Source: Bolinopsis microptera
Lineage: Eukaryota > Ctenophora > Tentaculata > Lobata > Bolinopsidae
Direction of reading: 5' to 3'
Assembly: GCF_026151205.1 (NCBI RefSeq)
Contig: NC_087077.1
Location: 16,340,983-16,404,982 of the forward strand
DNA: 64,000 bases
The notes under the pieces were generated by a model that was given only the letters and a program-made list of their open reading frames with translations, was not told where the DNA came from and made no database searches. The position numbers and the translations under genes were made by a program. The stretch's first letter is position 1; each line of letters begins with the position of its first letter. This document shows, one piece after another, positions 28,201-32,072 of the stretch.

Positions 28201-31200
28201 CTGTTGTTCCATGGGTAAGTTCCAGTGTCCAAACAGCGGTTAAAGACTTTGCAAAGGAGTTGTTTGTTTGTTGTGGACAAGGTCTTCAGTATTTCATTAC
28301 ATATCATATCCTCCGAGGAACTTTTGCCGTTTTTGAGTGAAGAGATCGCAGTAGATATTTCGTCCACAGAGATCTGGCCATTGAGTATTGATTGTGCAGG
28401 GGATGGTTGGAAATTATTGTTAATAGCCTCTGCATTTTGAAGCATTTCTTCCTTATTCTCTACAGACATCGAGTTATTGGCTGCTGACATGGAGAGTTCC
28501 CCGATTGACATGCACATTTTGTTCTGAAGTCTTGTCCGCTTTTCAGATAAAGATCCTGCAGTTGAGACTTGACTTCTTATGAGCTCCTTATCTACCGTTC
28601 CCCCATCCATCTTCCCTACAACTGCACTGATCGTTGATGCAAGCAGGAGTCCTCCATCTGCTTCATAATCCAGGTTGTCTGCTACAGACGTTACTCGAAC
28701 AACAGTGGGGGGAGTCTTAAGGAGGGGGAAGTTCATTTCTTCAGCCTGTTCCGTGGTGATGTCTGACTGAGGGTTCTTCTGCGGACCTTTGAGGGCGCTG
28801 TCAGTTTCTGTTGGACATTTCTGTTCAAATATCAGGAAGTACTGTTCTTCTACTTTTCCCCAACCTCTAGGTATCGAGCGTTTGTATCTCAACTCTGTCT
28901 TGCCACTGAGTACGCACAACGTGCCAGACATAAGGGCCGCTTTGTGGGTTACTTGACTCCCAGCTTGGGTCTTGATGTACATGGGGCGTGGATCCTTCAG
29001 ACCAAGTGCCAACACTGCAACTACTGGAGAGAAATTGCTGTTTTCCTGGCTAGTGTTGCCGTATGGAATACTGTGTGAGGGGTCACTCATCCGATAAATA
29101 GTGGTCTTGTCAAACTTAACATCCAACTGAAAAACGTCCTCAACCGTTTTGTTGATACGATCCTGGTGGCATTTGACAAAAGAGCAAAGTTCAGACGGTT
29201 CGTCCAGGTTTACGGATAGTTCAGACATTTTAGGGGTTGCGGTCTTCTTAAGCTTCTTTGCCCCCTTTTTTAGATCAACATCTGTCAGTTTGGTCTCCAC
29301 ACCATGTTTGAGGACTATTTTGTACCTATCTTTATCAATGATTACCCAATCGCTAATCACGTGACAGGATGCTAGGATACCGTAATGAGGCTTTCTGCAC
29401 GATTTCTGTGCCACTCTTTTACTGGATCAGACACCACCAGTCGGATCCACGGAGTTGGTAAGGATCGGCTATTCAGAACGATCGCATCTATCGATGAAAG
29501 TGTAATAGATGCTTTTTATTCGGCAAATTCTACACCAGCTACCATAAAGCATGTCGGAGAACCTTTGATGCTGCAGTTGATTTCATCAAAATCGAGATCA
29601 CTAAATGAAGCTAGACTTTCAGTTCTTGAACAGAAGTCGCAATCTTTAACAGCAGACATCAAGTGCGAACAGCTTCCGCCAACATCTGGGGCAGCTGAAC
29701 AATATTCTTATCGTGTTTACCATCAGCTGCAGGCGTGAGATGAGAATGACCTAGATCCGATAAGCTGGGGAGTGGGGATGGAAGATGAACAATGGGGCGC
29801 ATGTACCAGTGACCACTCTTATGAGTACAGCTCCGAAAAAGCTCATTCAAAACATCAGTTGCAACTGTTTAAAGTCAGGTTGTGGCAATGCTTGTTCATA
29901 TGCAGAAAAGCAGGAATACATTGTGGATCAACCTGCCTTAAATGTCAGGACAATTGCACCAATATGCCAGCTGAGGACTCATAAGTAAGACTCTTATCTA
30001 GTATATTATATGGTTATATAAAATACTGCTTCGATTTCCCGATTAATTTAATGAAAAGGTGTTAATTATTCGTGTTATGTAATTTTAAAATAATTTGATC
30101 GAAAATAATTTTTATAATTTTTGAATATTTGTTAAATAATTGATTAACTAATTAATTAATTATCTAATCCAAAGGTTGTCAGATAAAAAGTTGTTCTCTT
30201 TCATGTTTTGAACACATTGGTTCAATCTAGAACTTTCTACGACATTCAGAAGTCGTTTTATTAGCGGAGATTCAATGTGGTAAAAAGTGGTAAATAGTGG
30301 TTATTCTCTACAAATTTCGAAAAGTCCAAAATATTGCTAGTGAAAATTTTCAAAAGTTTTATAAAAATTAGTTCATTATACGTGTAATGTAATTGTGAAC
30401 ATTTTTTATCAAAATATATTTTTGAAATATTTGAAAATTTATTAATTATTTAATTAATTAATTAAATAATTTATTTTTGAAAAAGTTGTTAAAGAAAAAG
30501 TTGTTCTTCTTTGTTTTCTAAACACACTGCTTTAAGCTAAAATCTTCTAGGATATTCAGAACGTGACTTATTTGCGGAAAACCAAAGTGGTAAAAAGGTG
30601 GTAAAAAAGTGGTAATTGTGGATTTTGCTCAAGTCAGAAATTTTGGGAATTCTCTGGAATGATTCCTGGGACCTGTCCCGACCATTTCCCGTTAAAATCG
30701 CTTTGTTGCGAATTTTGTCCGACAAAAAGACGTATTTGACTGTACTACGTTTCTTTTGTCTGAAAATAATTTGTTTGATTTTCGAATGACTTGATCGCAT
30801 CTTGAAGCAAGATTGCAGTGGTGGTCGGTGGAATGGTTGCGACATGGAGGATTTGGCGATAAAAACATAATACTAAAATTGAAAATAGTTAATTAAATAA
30901 TGATTACTTAATACTTTACATCGACCAGTCTGCAAAGTCAGCCCCCATCTCCACTGTGCTGGCTGTGTGTCTAAACCGAGTCAGCCACTAAATCCTGGAA
31001 ATTTTTAAACGTTTTAAAAATTTTCATTGGTACACTAAACCGAGATATATCAATAGCATTCCAGATTTATAACTATTGATGCTAAATATTTAAACTAGTT
31101 GATCATGGCACTTATCTGATACCTCCCGCCGCAGCTCACAGTACATGCAGTATGTGTGCACAACGGAGGGGAGAAGGGGAGTCCTGCAGACAGACTCCGG

Positions 31201-31270
31201 GTCTGCCTCCTCGTCACGTGACCGAGCCGAGTCCGTCGGGTCAGACTCTCTTTCTGACGACTTCAGTAAG
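1067..31270 (+). CDS. SNX25: SNX25-like sorting nexin gene (PXA + RGS), eleven exons, 3' part not seen
   Basis: Eleven exons join in one frame with matching phases: 1067-1229, 1757-1854, 2145-2282, 12621-12839, 17971-18121, 21309-21414, 21587-21728, 21870-22034, 22237-22392, 22499-22632 and 31135-31270, giving 536 codons. The product starts with hydrophobic segments (about residues 8-46). A PXA domain follows at about 80-285 (motif LRDFVFSW; TYEDFIKKIN near its end), then a YINQ...CEKRI linker and an RGS domain at about 375-495. It ends in a Ser/Arg-rich linker. Members of this family are membrane-tethered sorting nexins of endosomes or ER contact sites, and the RGS domain may bind G-alpha. 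The PX and nexin-C domains expected after the RGS domain are not found before 64000, so the gene either continues or is broken. The introns are large and hold several other genes and transposons. The family call is firm. The choice of SNX25 over SNX13 or SNX14 rests on the order and wording of the PXA-RGS region. Confidence 0.85.
1757..1854 (+). CDS. SNX25: Sorting nexin exon 2
   Basis: Acceptor TTTTTCAG just before 1757, donor GTACGG at 1855, entering in phase 1 and leaving in phase 0. It ends in VDSLITE, the first helix of the PXA domain. Confidence 0.75.
2145..2282 (+). CDS. SNX25: Sorting nexin exon 3, PXA core
   Basis: Acceptor CATCAG, donor GTGAGT at 2283, phase 0 on both sides. It encodes VISLSLRDFVFSWF, the PXA signature helix. 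The stretch upstream of 2145 is also open in this frame, but joining exon 2 here restores the continuous PXA alignment VDSLITE-VISLSLRDF. Confidence 0.8.
2301..2368. repeat. 9-bp microsatellite (GGTTACTAT)n
   Basis: About seven and a half copies of GGTTACTAT begin eighteen bases after the exon 3 donor. The open frames across it (WLLWLL..., MVTMVT...) are artefacts of a repeat whose period is a multiple of three. Confidence 0.95.
2369..4080. other. Intron sequence with a palindrome cluster; no gene
   Basis: Part of the 10.3-kb third intron. It holds a G-rich run near 2765-2800. At 3807-3832 there is a perfect 26-bp palindrome (stem GATCATCCCGC), followed by the short palindrome GTGCGCGCAGCGCAC. 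The GC-rich ...GGGATGAT... words recur near 6250-6310, which suggests remnants of a foldback or MITE family flanking the LINE copy. Confidence 0.4.
4085..5500 (+). pseudogene. LINE reverse transcriptase, 5'-truncated copy
   Basis: An uninterrupted frame (Met at 4145, readable upstream to about 4090 as a YRPIS-type motif) carries RT domain motifs in order: LLLDYSKAFD, YGVPQGSILGP, the catalytic box YFADDAN, then the thumb and a C-terminal tail. It resembles the CR1/Jockey-type EEP-class LINEs, but the endonuclease and ORF1 are missing, so this is a 5'-truncated insertion. The RT frame has no stop for 451 codons, so the insertion is young. It sits in the sorting nexin intron, in the same orientation as the gene. 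Confidence 0.9.
5501..5876 (+). mobile_element. 3' UTR and tail of the truncated LINE
   Basis: After the RT stop the sequence runs AT-rich to a conserved-looking tail with GCCGAGTAATGCC, CTTCGGGTAGTGC and terminal TCAATCAATCAATCAA. The same tail logic (GCCGAGTA...GCC...GGGTAGT) recurs at 44030-44080 and, inverted, at 46915-46975. This marks those as 3' ends of related LINEs. Confidence 0.7.
5877..6474. other. Intron sequence; GC-rich inverted words, no gene
   Basis: The stretch contains several CACGTG-like words (6035-6120) and two GCGGGCCGGG blocks (about 6222 and 6282) separated by 60 bases. A minus-strand frame continues here from the pentraxin-like exon, but it follows a good donor site and is most likely intronic. 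Confidence 0.35.
6475..7798 (-). CDS. Secreted pentraxin/LamG-like protein with glycosylated coiled coil, first exon
   Basis: ATG at 7798 starts MKPVLLGILSLLQFVSTSG, a signal peptide; the frame upstream is poor. Residues about 28-205 form a jelly-roll of the LamG/pentraxin type (FSVCSWVRG, LGTWYHYCGTWS, RTHRVYLNGQLIGSR, GYLVIGNDQDSYGG, FSKELSSAEV). The rest (about 220-420) is a long heptad coiled coil with near-identical 22-residue units, each carrying an N-glycosylation site (NAT). It ends at a GTAATT donor after SVAKLG (6475), so later exons on the minus strand are missing from this call. The gene lies antisense inside the sorting nexin intron. Likely role: secreted oligomeric lectin or innate-recognition protein (inference). 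Calcium-binding residues were not verified. Confidence 0.75.
6735..7045 (-). repeat. 66-bp tandem repeat inside the coiled coil
   Basis: Four to five tandem units of 66 bp (22 codons, EQQMNATLAELEETKSDLED pattern) are almost identical to each other at the DNA level, including synonymous sites. This points to recent expansion or homogenisation. Each unit adds about three heptads and one NxT sequon. Confidence 0.9.
7799..9531. other. Intron sequence; one degenerate MITE, no gene
   Basis: AT-rich. Between about 8195 and 8310 it matches the inner part of the hAT MITE at 14774 (GCTAGTACT.TAGTTAAGTT, CCCACATTCAAA, GATTTGGCGCCCCCCTAAGA), so a decayed copy of that family sits here. No coding potential recognised elsewhere; a small plus-strand frame at 8865-9056 has no recognisable features. 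Confidence 0.45.
9532..12127. mobile_element. 2.6-kb non-autonomous DNA element with 36-bp TIRs
   Basis: 9532-9567 and 12092-12127 are near-perfect inverted copies beginning GGACACGTTCATTGAAG and ending at GGTAAAT. Both flanks read ATAA, a possible 4-bp target duplication. No transposase frame exists inside. The interior is filled with about 18 copies, in both orientations, of a 15-bp motif of the form GTAAAYNNNGTCACA (for example 9598, 9735, 9890, 10254, 10393, 11006, 11155; inverted at 11619 and 11781). A related end (GGGGACACGTTCATTTTAAG) occurs at about 41044. The superfamily is unknown. Confidence 0.75.
10361..11260. repeat. Three tandem copies of a ~305-bp unit
   Basis: Units begin at about 10361, 10664 and 10971 with GAGGTATGRTTCTTYAAAAT and contain the 15-bp GTAAATTTCGTCACA motif twice each, roughly 150 bases apart. 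A shorter 122-bp tandem pair follows at about 11328-11552. All of it lies inside the 2.6-kb element. Confidence 0.85.
12128..12620. other. Intron sequence before sorting nexin exon 4
   Basis: Contains an inverted pair at about 12508-12562 (TACCGTAGAAAGTGTGACT and its complement around CCACAAAATAG), a small hairpin. No gene recognised. It ends at the acceptor TTCCTCCCAG used by exon 4. Confidence 0.4.
12621..12839 (+). CDS. SNX25: Sorting nexin exon 4, PXA middle
   Basis: Acceptor TTCCTCCCAG, donor GTTAGT at 12840, phase 0 at both ends, 73 codons. It encodes VDFTTLLSQDVMIKLNSHF and a Cys-rich loop (CCLEGSCC). The start VDF joins directly to exon 3 (..RKLNE) and continues the PXA helix seen in SNX25 relatives. 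Confidence 0.8.
12840..14765. other. Intron sequence; small tandem duplication, remnant 3' end of the FABP gene
   Basis: A 46-bp direct duplication (CAGCTGAACTTTAACCGTAT...) sits at 13218-13310. A GC-rich patch with GGCGCGCGCCGCGCC lies near 14144. The stretch 14727-14765, read on the minus strand, is the displaced last segment of the FABP frame (GGVRCVRVFSRK, then stop). The rest shows no gene. Confidence 0.5.
14774..15069. mobile_element. hAT-type MITE inserted in the FABP gene
   Basis: 296 bp with 13-bp perfect terminal inverted repeats CAGTGGCGTAACG/CGTTACGCCACTG. An exact 8-bp target duplication AATAGAAG lies at 14766-14773 and 15070-15077. The TIR beginning with CAG and the 8-bp duplication are diagnostic of the hAT superfamily. 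The interior is rich in GGCGCCCCCC runs and has no coding capacity. A decayed relative is at about 8195-8310. Confidence 0.93.
15043..15447 (-). CDS. Fatty-acid-binding protein, intronless, C-terminus replaced by a MITE
   Basis: ATG at 15447 (or more likely 15429, giving MAGEWEYVSQTNF) starts a lipocalin-fold FABP: GEW motif, FAELLQKFEIGFLKRKVA helix-turn-helix, then the strands ...MKVSVDSPVK, EEMFEKT, ITVKGKVCDQEMVTVRK. The family is about 132 residues and binds fatty acids or retinoids in the cytosol. Here the frame runs into the hAT MITE after LLITSI and ends QWRNERPC. The normal last strand (with the C.R.F motif whose Arg and aromatic residue bind the ligand carboxylate) lies beyond the MITE at 14727-14765. 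The whole domain is in one exon, whereas animal FABP genes usually have three introns, which suggests a retrocopy. Probably a broken gene. Confidence 0.8.
   Translation of the reverse strand: MGDHQKMAGEWEYVSQTNFAELLQKFEIGFLKRKVALSAQIKVCQTISFEGNNMKVSVDSPVKSTEKIIPLDGSEFSEEMFEKTVVASATANEDGSITVKGKVCDQEMVTVRKIDKAGQMLLITSIQWRNERPC
15448..16523. other. Intron sequence; no gene recognised
   Basis: AT-rich. Short frames on both strands have no domain or signal features. A candidate promoter for the secreted gene at 16524 would lie here, but no clear TATA element is placed at the right distance. Confidence 0.35.
16524..16931 (+). CDS. Small secreted six-cysteine protein
   Basis: A single-exon frame of 135 residues begins MITLLMIAVVLVPSLQT, a clear signal peptide. 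The mature part has six cysteines (34, 38, 71, 93, 124, 135), two Trp-containing segments (ILRWMDSSSN, VHWSAFGYNC) and a beta-rich middle (CNFVSAPVITVTTVTAG; VFYVYSV). The pattern recalls a family of small secreted beta-sandwich proteins with a ..W..GY.C ending found in marine invertebrates, but I cannot name it. AATAAA lies at 17037. It sits in the sense orientation in a sorting nexin intron. Function unknown. Confidence 0.6.
   Translation: MITLLMIAVVLVPSLQTELKILDTHDGGTGPAPCSLTCVGIGRRNSGGILRWMDSSSNPGYVFMMIEIENCNFVSAPVITVTTVTAGMQLVVCPAVTVWHLSKTVFYVYSVGYTSAYRMEQDECIVHWSAFGYNC
16932..17368. other. 3' flank of the secreted gene; inverted words, no gene
   Basis: Polyadenylation signal AATAAA at 17037-17042. 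At about 17221-17263 a short inverted pair (GGGTAATC...GATTACCC) flanks GTGACAGACGACC. Otherwise AT-rich without features. Confidence 0.4.
17369..17842 (-). pseudogene. LINE fragment: C-terminal part of a reverse transcriptase ORF
   Basis: 157 residues on the minus strand match the region after the RT thumb in RTE/R1-like LINE proteins: VYEAQIVSIIMYNCSSW, LDICHRKHLRSLLNIYW, RVPKARWKLLGHILR. Neither the catalytic box nor the endonuclease is present, so this is a truncated relic. It differs from the LINE at 4085 and the one at 56.4-61.4 kb. Confidence 0.75.
17971..18121 (+). CDS. SNX25: Sorting nexin exon 5, PXA
   Basis: Acceptor CTGCCCCCAG, donor GTCAGT at 18122, phase 0 in and phase 1 out. 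It encodes the PXA segment LLTELMGDVLSNYVLYPLIL followed by VTDSYYLYSCILPYIAS, collinear with ..EILTTKVLKPVVELLS..P-type helices of SNX25 homologues. Confidence 0.8.
18122..19057. other. Intron sequence and 5' flank of the carboxylesterase
   Basis: AT-rich, no open frame of note. The last 100 bases before 19058 are the probable 5' UTR and promoter region of the carboxylesterase. No secure TATA box is visible. Confidence 0.35.
19058..20707 (+). CDS. Membrane-anchored carboxylesterase/cholinesterase-like protein, single exon
   Basis: 549 residues, intronless. The N-terminus has a short basic head (MQCNRK) and a 24-residue hydrophobic segment (about 8-32), then VFRED, so it is probably a type II membrane protein with a lumenal or extracellular catalytic domain. 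Alpha/beta-hydrolase type B motifs appear in order: NIRYADPPVG, EDCLFLTV (Cys116, pairing Cys104), oxyanion HGGG (137-140), NYRLGFLGF, nucleophile elbow GESGG (Ser226), an acidic LAEE region, and the catalytic-His motif FHGYD near the C-terminus. It hydrolyses carboxyl esters in this family; the substrate is unknown. The elbow reads GESGG instead of the usual GESAG. AATAAA at 20726. It lies within a sorting nexin intron on the same strand. Confidence 0.9.
   Translation: MQCNRKVLGILTAAILLLVAVAIALVLVLVVFREDVVKVKTPNAGTILGSTSILKDGDTKIQEFHNIRYADPPVGMLRFRPPVRHFEEDPENEVLATDSTEIKCVQATSGEGAEDCLFLTVRSGDLNASKPVLVWIHGGGLSFGHGTSPGYSFDSEVTHKVDAVTVNINYRLGFLGFSSVKELWDEDEGVYANNGIRDMIAALDWIQDNIAAFGGDPGSVTLIGESGGATAVLALTCSPLANNKYHAVISQSPAPEMRFTHVDGDVHQRTIVDQLDCTQEAAADRKQCLLELPAEKFSGKYLDIMSGLGYFTFPLLLGEKAEVVGLVVIDPVVVTVSPRNLSSGDFTPSSPLPIIVSNLAEENWQSDWELNPPFTSKADLRTKLNPLFKNLSDEPNVTDEVIALYPNQDPVSIWSLMTCDMRSTCPTNSVAEAMSAAPHRDIYRLYITHRSSLGVPAFHGYDSIVFFGYKSEMFVARELDTKFEKHYIDMVKKLAKENTFEDGWMTFPGKSMIYENSDEISKISSSKPQQIVCEKLSELNLVKYGWQNK
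20708..21308. other. 3' flank of the carboxylesterase and intron end, holding a small MITE
   Basis: Contains the esterase polyadenylation signal, an otherwise featureless AT-rich stretch, and the CGCGG-rich MITE at 21111-21244. It ends at the TTTCTCAG acceptor of sorting nexin exon 6. Confidence 0.5.
21111..21244. mobile_element. Small MITE with GACAAAAGGA inverted ends
   Basis: GACAAAAGGAAATCGCGG at about 21113 is matched by CCGCGAAATCCTTTTGTC ending at about 21244 (two mismatches). Inside is a second palindrome, ACCGCGAAATTTAATTCGCGGT. The flanks share CTGTTTAC (before 21111 and after about 21250), a possible 8-bp target duplication. A hAT origin is plausible but less secure than for the 14774 element. 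Confidence 0.65.
21309..21414 (+). CDS. SNX25: Sorting nexin exon 6, end of PXA
   Basis: Acceptor TTTCTCAG, donor GTTATT at 21415, phase 1 in and phase 2 out. It encodes FFTQAKTYEDFIKKIN and LSKLRQLR, matching the strongly conserved TYEDFI..I motif of SNX25. Confidence 0.85.
21587..21728 (+). CDS. SNX25: Sorting nexin exon 7, PXA-RGS linker
   Basis: Acceptor ATCTTCAG, donor GTTAAA at 21729. It encodes YKVIAEIMQAMTVENLKQEQ and the conserved NLARYINQ helix. Confidence 0.85.
21870..22034 (+). CDS. SNX25: Sorting nexin exon 8, start of RGS
   Basis: Acceptor TTTATTGCAG, donor GTACTT at 22035, phase 0 at both ends, 55 codons. It contains the conserved CEKRI motif and then LLELDEIMYSPYVLPFFVQ, the first RGS helices. 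Confidence 0.85.
22237..22392 (+). CDS. SNX25: Sorting nexin exon 9, RGS core (GC donor)
   Basis: Acceptor TCTATCAG. Encodes FLEKQKEYGPLKLWLLIEQC and GYLDHLTVTSPLRAHQ. The exon ends CATCAG followed by GCAAGT, the consensus of the rare GC-AG intron class; no GT donor fits the phase. Confidence 0.8.
22499..22632 (+). CDS. SNX25: Sorting nexin exon 10, end of RGS
   Basis: Acceptor TATCCGCAG, donor GTGACA at 22633, phase 0 in and phase 2 out. Encodes YWQFIYEIQEEIYTMISEQH and YKPFLI, the last RGS helices. Confidence 0.85.
22640..23140. repeat. CACGTGATAGTCACA minisatellite
   Basis: About 27 units of CACGTGATAGTCACA alternate with short spacers (GCACAT, A, TCACGT), starting a few bases after the exon 10 donor. 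Every unit carries the palindromic E-box CACGTG. Higher-order groupings of 15, 17 and 22 bp are visible. Confidence 0.95.
23141..23829. other. Intron sequence; no gene
   Basis: AT-rich, without recognisable coding or transposon ends, between the minisatellite and the left arm of the large inverted repeat. Confidence 0.35.
23830..25554 (+). repeat. Left arm of a large inverted repeat
   Basis: Matches the reverse complement of about 29410-30750 over its full length, after removing a 370-bp retroinsertion. The outer part is an AT-rich stretch with TTACCACTTTTTACCAC words and AATTAATTAATT palindromes. The inner part is the decayed gene for a CxC-type transposon protein. The spacer between the arms is 3.86 kb and holds an RT element. 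Confidence 0.9.
24605..25652 (-). pseudogene. C-terminal part of a PIN/CxC-type transposon-associated protein (left copy)
   Basis: Minus-strand frames read FTGSDTTSRIHGVGKDRLFR, LPPTSGAAEQYSYRVYHQLQ, and after a break CNCLKSGCGNACSCRKAGIH with further CxC pairs. This order (GCDTTS box, PPTS..A..H..R.Y, cysteine cluster) is what I know from a widespread uncharacterised invertebrate transposon-linked protein family. It is interrupted by a nonsense codon in a W position after HQLQA and by the insertion at 24822-25191. The N-terminal nuclease-like part is absent. Confidence 0.65.
24822..25191 (+). mobile_element. 5'-truncated poly(A) retroelement with 14-bp target duplication
   Basis: The insertion is flanked by the exact direct repeat ATCCCCACTCCCCA (24808-24821 and 25192-25205). 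It ends in an A-rich tail (25164-25191). It begins inside a coding frame (TIVNFANRTKRLIVPEELDQ, then TGVT and stop) followed by a 3' UTR with GAGGTAGGCAGAGC. The other arm of the inverted repeat keeps the empty site (29755-29785). So this is a target-primed insertion of the tail of an L1-like or similar LINE. Confidence 0.9.
25845..25900. repeat. (AAGGAATAC)n microsatellite
   Basis: About six copies of the 9-bp unit AAGGAATAC. They lie about 240 bases beyond the stop of the minus-strand RT element, so they may be its 3'-terminal microsatellite. Confidence 0.85.
26137..29414 (-). pseudogene. AlkB-like/reverse transcriptase retroelement with one frameshift
   Basis: Two minus-strand frames, 29414-27699 and 27675-26137, make one protein of about 1,080 residues broken by a single-base deletion near 27755 inside the RT (TEQGHP, then a shifted frame; the second frame resumes upstream of LLWADDLILLA). 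Order: N-terminal basic region; an AlkB-like fold at about 75-200 (TIYRMSDPSHSIPYG, FSPVVAVLALG, LMSGTLCVLSG); a linker; RT (IITPLHKKGD, YAVFVDFRKAFDS, LLWADD); then a C-terminal C..C...H...C knuckle (ICSWCN ... HFLNHC). No EEP endonuclease is visible. Compared with active AlkB enzymes the HxD and distal His positions are replaced (IPYGNT, RYKRSIP), so the domain would be inactive. Its apparent 5' end abuts the right arm of the inverted repeat. Confidence 0.75.
29385..29988 (+). pseudogene. PIN/CxC-type transposon protein fragment (right copy)
   Basis: Inverted copy of the 24605-25652 pseudogene: FTGSDTTSRIHGVGKDRLFR, then LPPTSGAAEQYSYRVYHQLQ and stop, then the Cys-rich tail in another frame. 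It shares the nonsense codon after HQLQA with the left copy, so the damage predates the duplication. It has its own one-codon deletion (SSKSRSL against SSKKSRSL) and lacks the 370-bp retroinsertion. Confidence 0.65.
29410..30750 (-). repeat. Right arm of the large inverted repeat
   Basis: Reverse complement of 23830-25554 minus the retroinsertion. Identity is high throughout, including AT-rich non-coding parts. Outside the arm, similarity fades around the words GTAGTACAGTCAAATACGTC present on both sides. Confidence 0.9.
31135..31270 (+). CDS. SNX25: Sorting nexin exon 11, linker after RGS
   Basis: Acceptor CCGCCGCAG, donor GTATGT at 31271, entering in phase 2 and leaving in phase 0. It encodes SQYMQYVCTTEGRRGVLQTD then a Ser/Asp-rich tail (SVGSDSLSDDFSK), a typical disordered linker. 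The exon 10 junction gives ..FLIS-SQYMQYV without a break. The next exon was not found. Confidence 0.75.
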
Positions 31271-31399
31271 GTATGTACCAGCTGAGGTTTCAGTTTAGTG
31301 AGGAATTTAGGTATACATTTTTTAAAGTTTGAAATATATATTACTAAAGTAAGTATATTTTGATAGTCTCGGCACCGTCTAATATTTATAGAAATAATA

Positions 31400-31480
31400 C
31401 CATTTACTCATTTAGTATTTACCAACAAAAAAAAATGTACCTGATTCCATCGATCTCGTTCGAAGCCTTTAAATCGTATT
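31400..31480 (-). pseudogene. Relic copy of a fucolectin-gene exon end
   Basis: On the minus strand GGCTTCGAACGAGATCGATG and the donor CAGGTACAT match the end of the 32561-32669 exon (GCTTCGAACGCGATCGATGG, AGCAGGTAAAT). The flanking TAATACCATTTA...GTATTTACC also matches. Only about 80 bases are kept, encoding ASNEIDGI. It shows that the lectin genes have duplicated locally. Confidence 0.6.
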
Positions 31481-31689
31481 GTTATCAAAATTGATTTACG
31501 ATGTCGGGTAAAAATATTGTACCTCGAATTTCGAGGGATACTCACTACTCAGTCCCGGAGAAAAATATAGTCTGATCCAATCAGTGATGTGTACAAATAC
31601 TCAATAGCAAATACATTTATAAATATATTCCCTGCACTCTGCTGTTTGATATCTAAGATAAGGTTGTTATTTAAACGGATTGAGGGGAT

Positions 31690-31795
31690 GGGAGACTGGA
31701 GACTGAATAGGGAGGGAGGGAGGGAGGGCGTGACTGGAGAGGGGAGGAGGGGGAGAAGGAGAGAGGGAGGGGGAAAGGGAGAGGGAGAGTTTGGG
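31690..31795. repeat. Purine-rich (GGGA)n tract
   Basis: A degenerate GGGA/GGAG tract lies just downstream (minus strand) of the last lectin exon found. Open frames across it are compositional. Confidence 0.85.
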
Positions 31796-31837
31796 TTTTA
31801 AAGTGTACAGTTTAAAAGGCTCTAAAATTATACTCAC

Positions 31838-32072
31838 TTAAGTCTTGATGAACTTCCACTTCAATAAGTGATACAATTTCTTTGCCGCCTTGAATCTGAA
31901 CGCTCGATCCTTTTTGATATAGATAGGAAAAGATATAAAGATTTTTTCCCTCTTCGAATTCAATTGTGCCAACTTTAACCGCGCGTTCGTAGTCTCCTCC
32001 GGTCAAACCAATACCAACCCAAACTGTCACTCCATCTATTCTGTTGGAATCAGATCCCTCTCTGTTGTATAC
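31838..32072 (-). CDS. Fucolectin-type gene, exon 5
   Basis: Acceptor GTCCACAAG, donor GTGAGT, phases 0 and 1. Encodes VYNREGSDSNRIDGVTVWVG and SSVQIQGG...EVEVHQDL, the last strands of the domain. If the donor is not used, the frame stops 11 codons later (SEYNFRAF). Confidence 0.8.
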
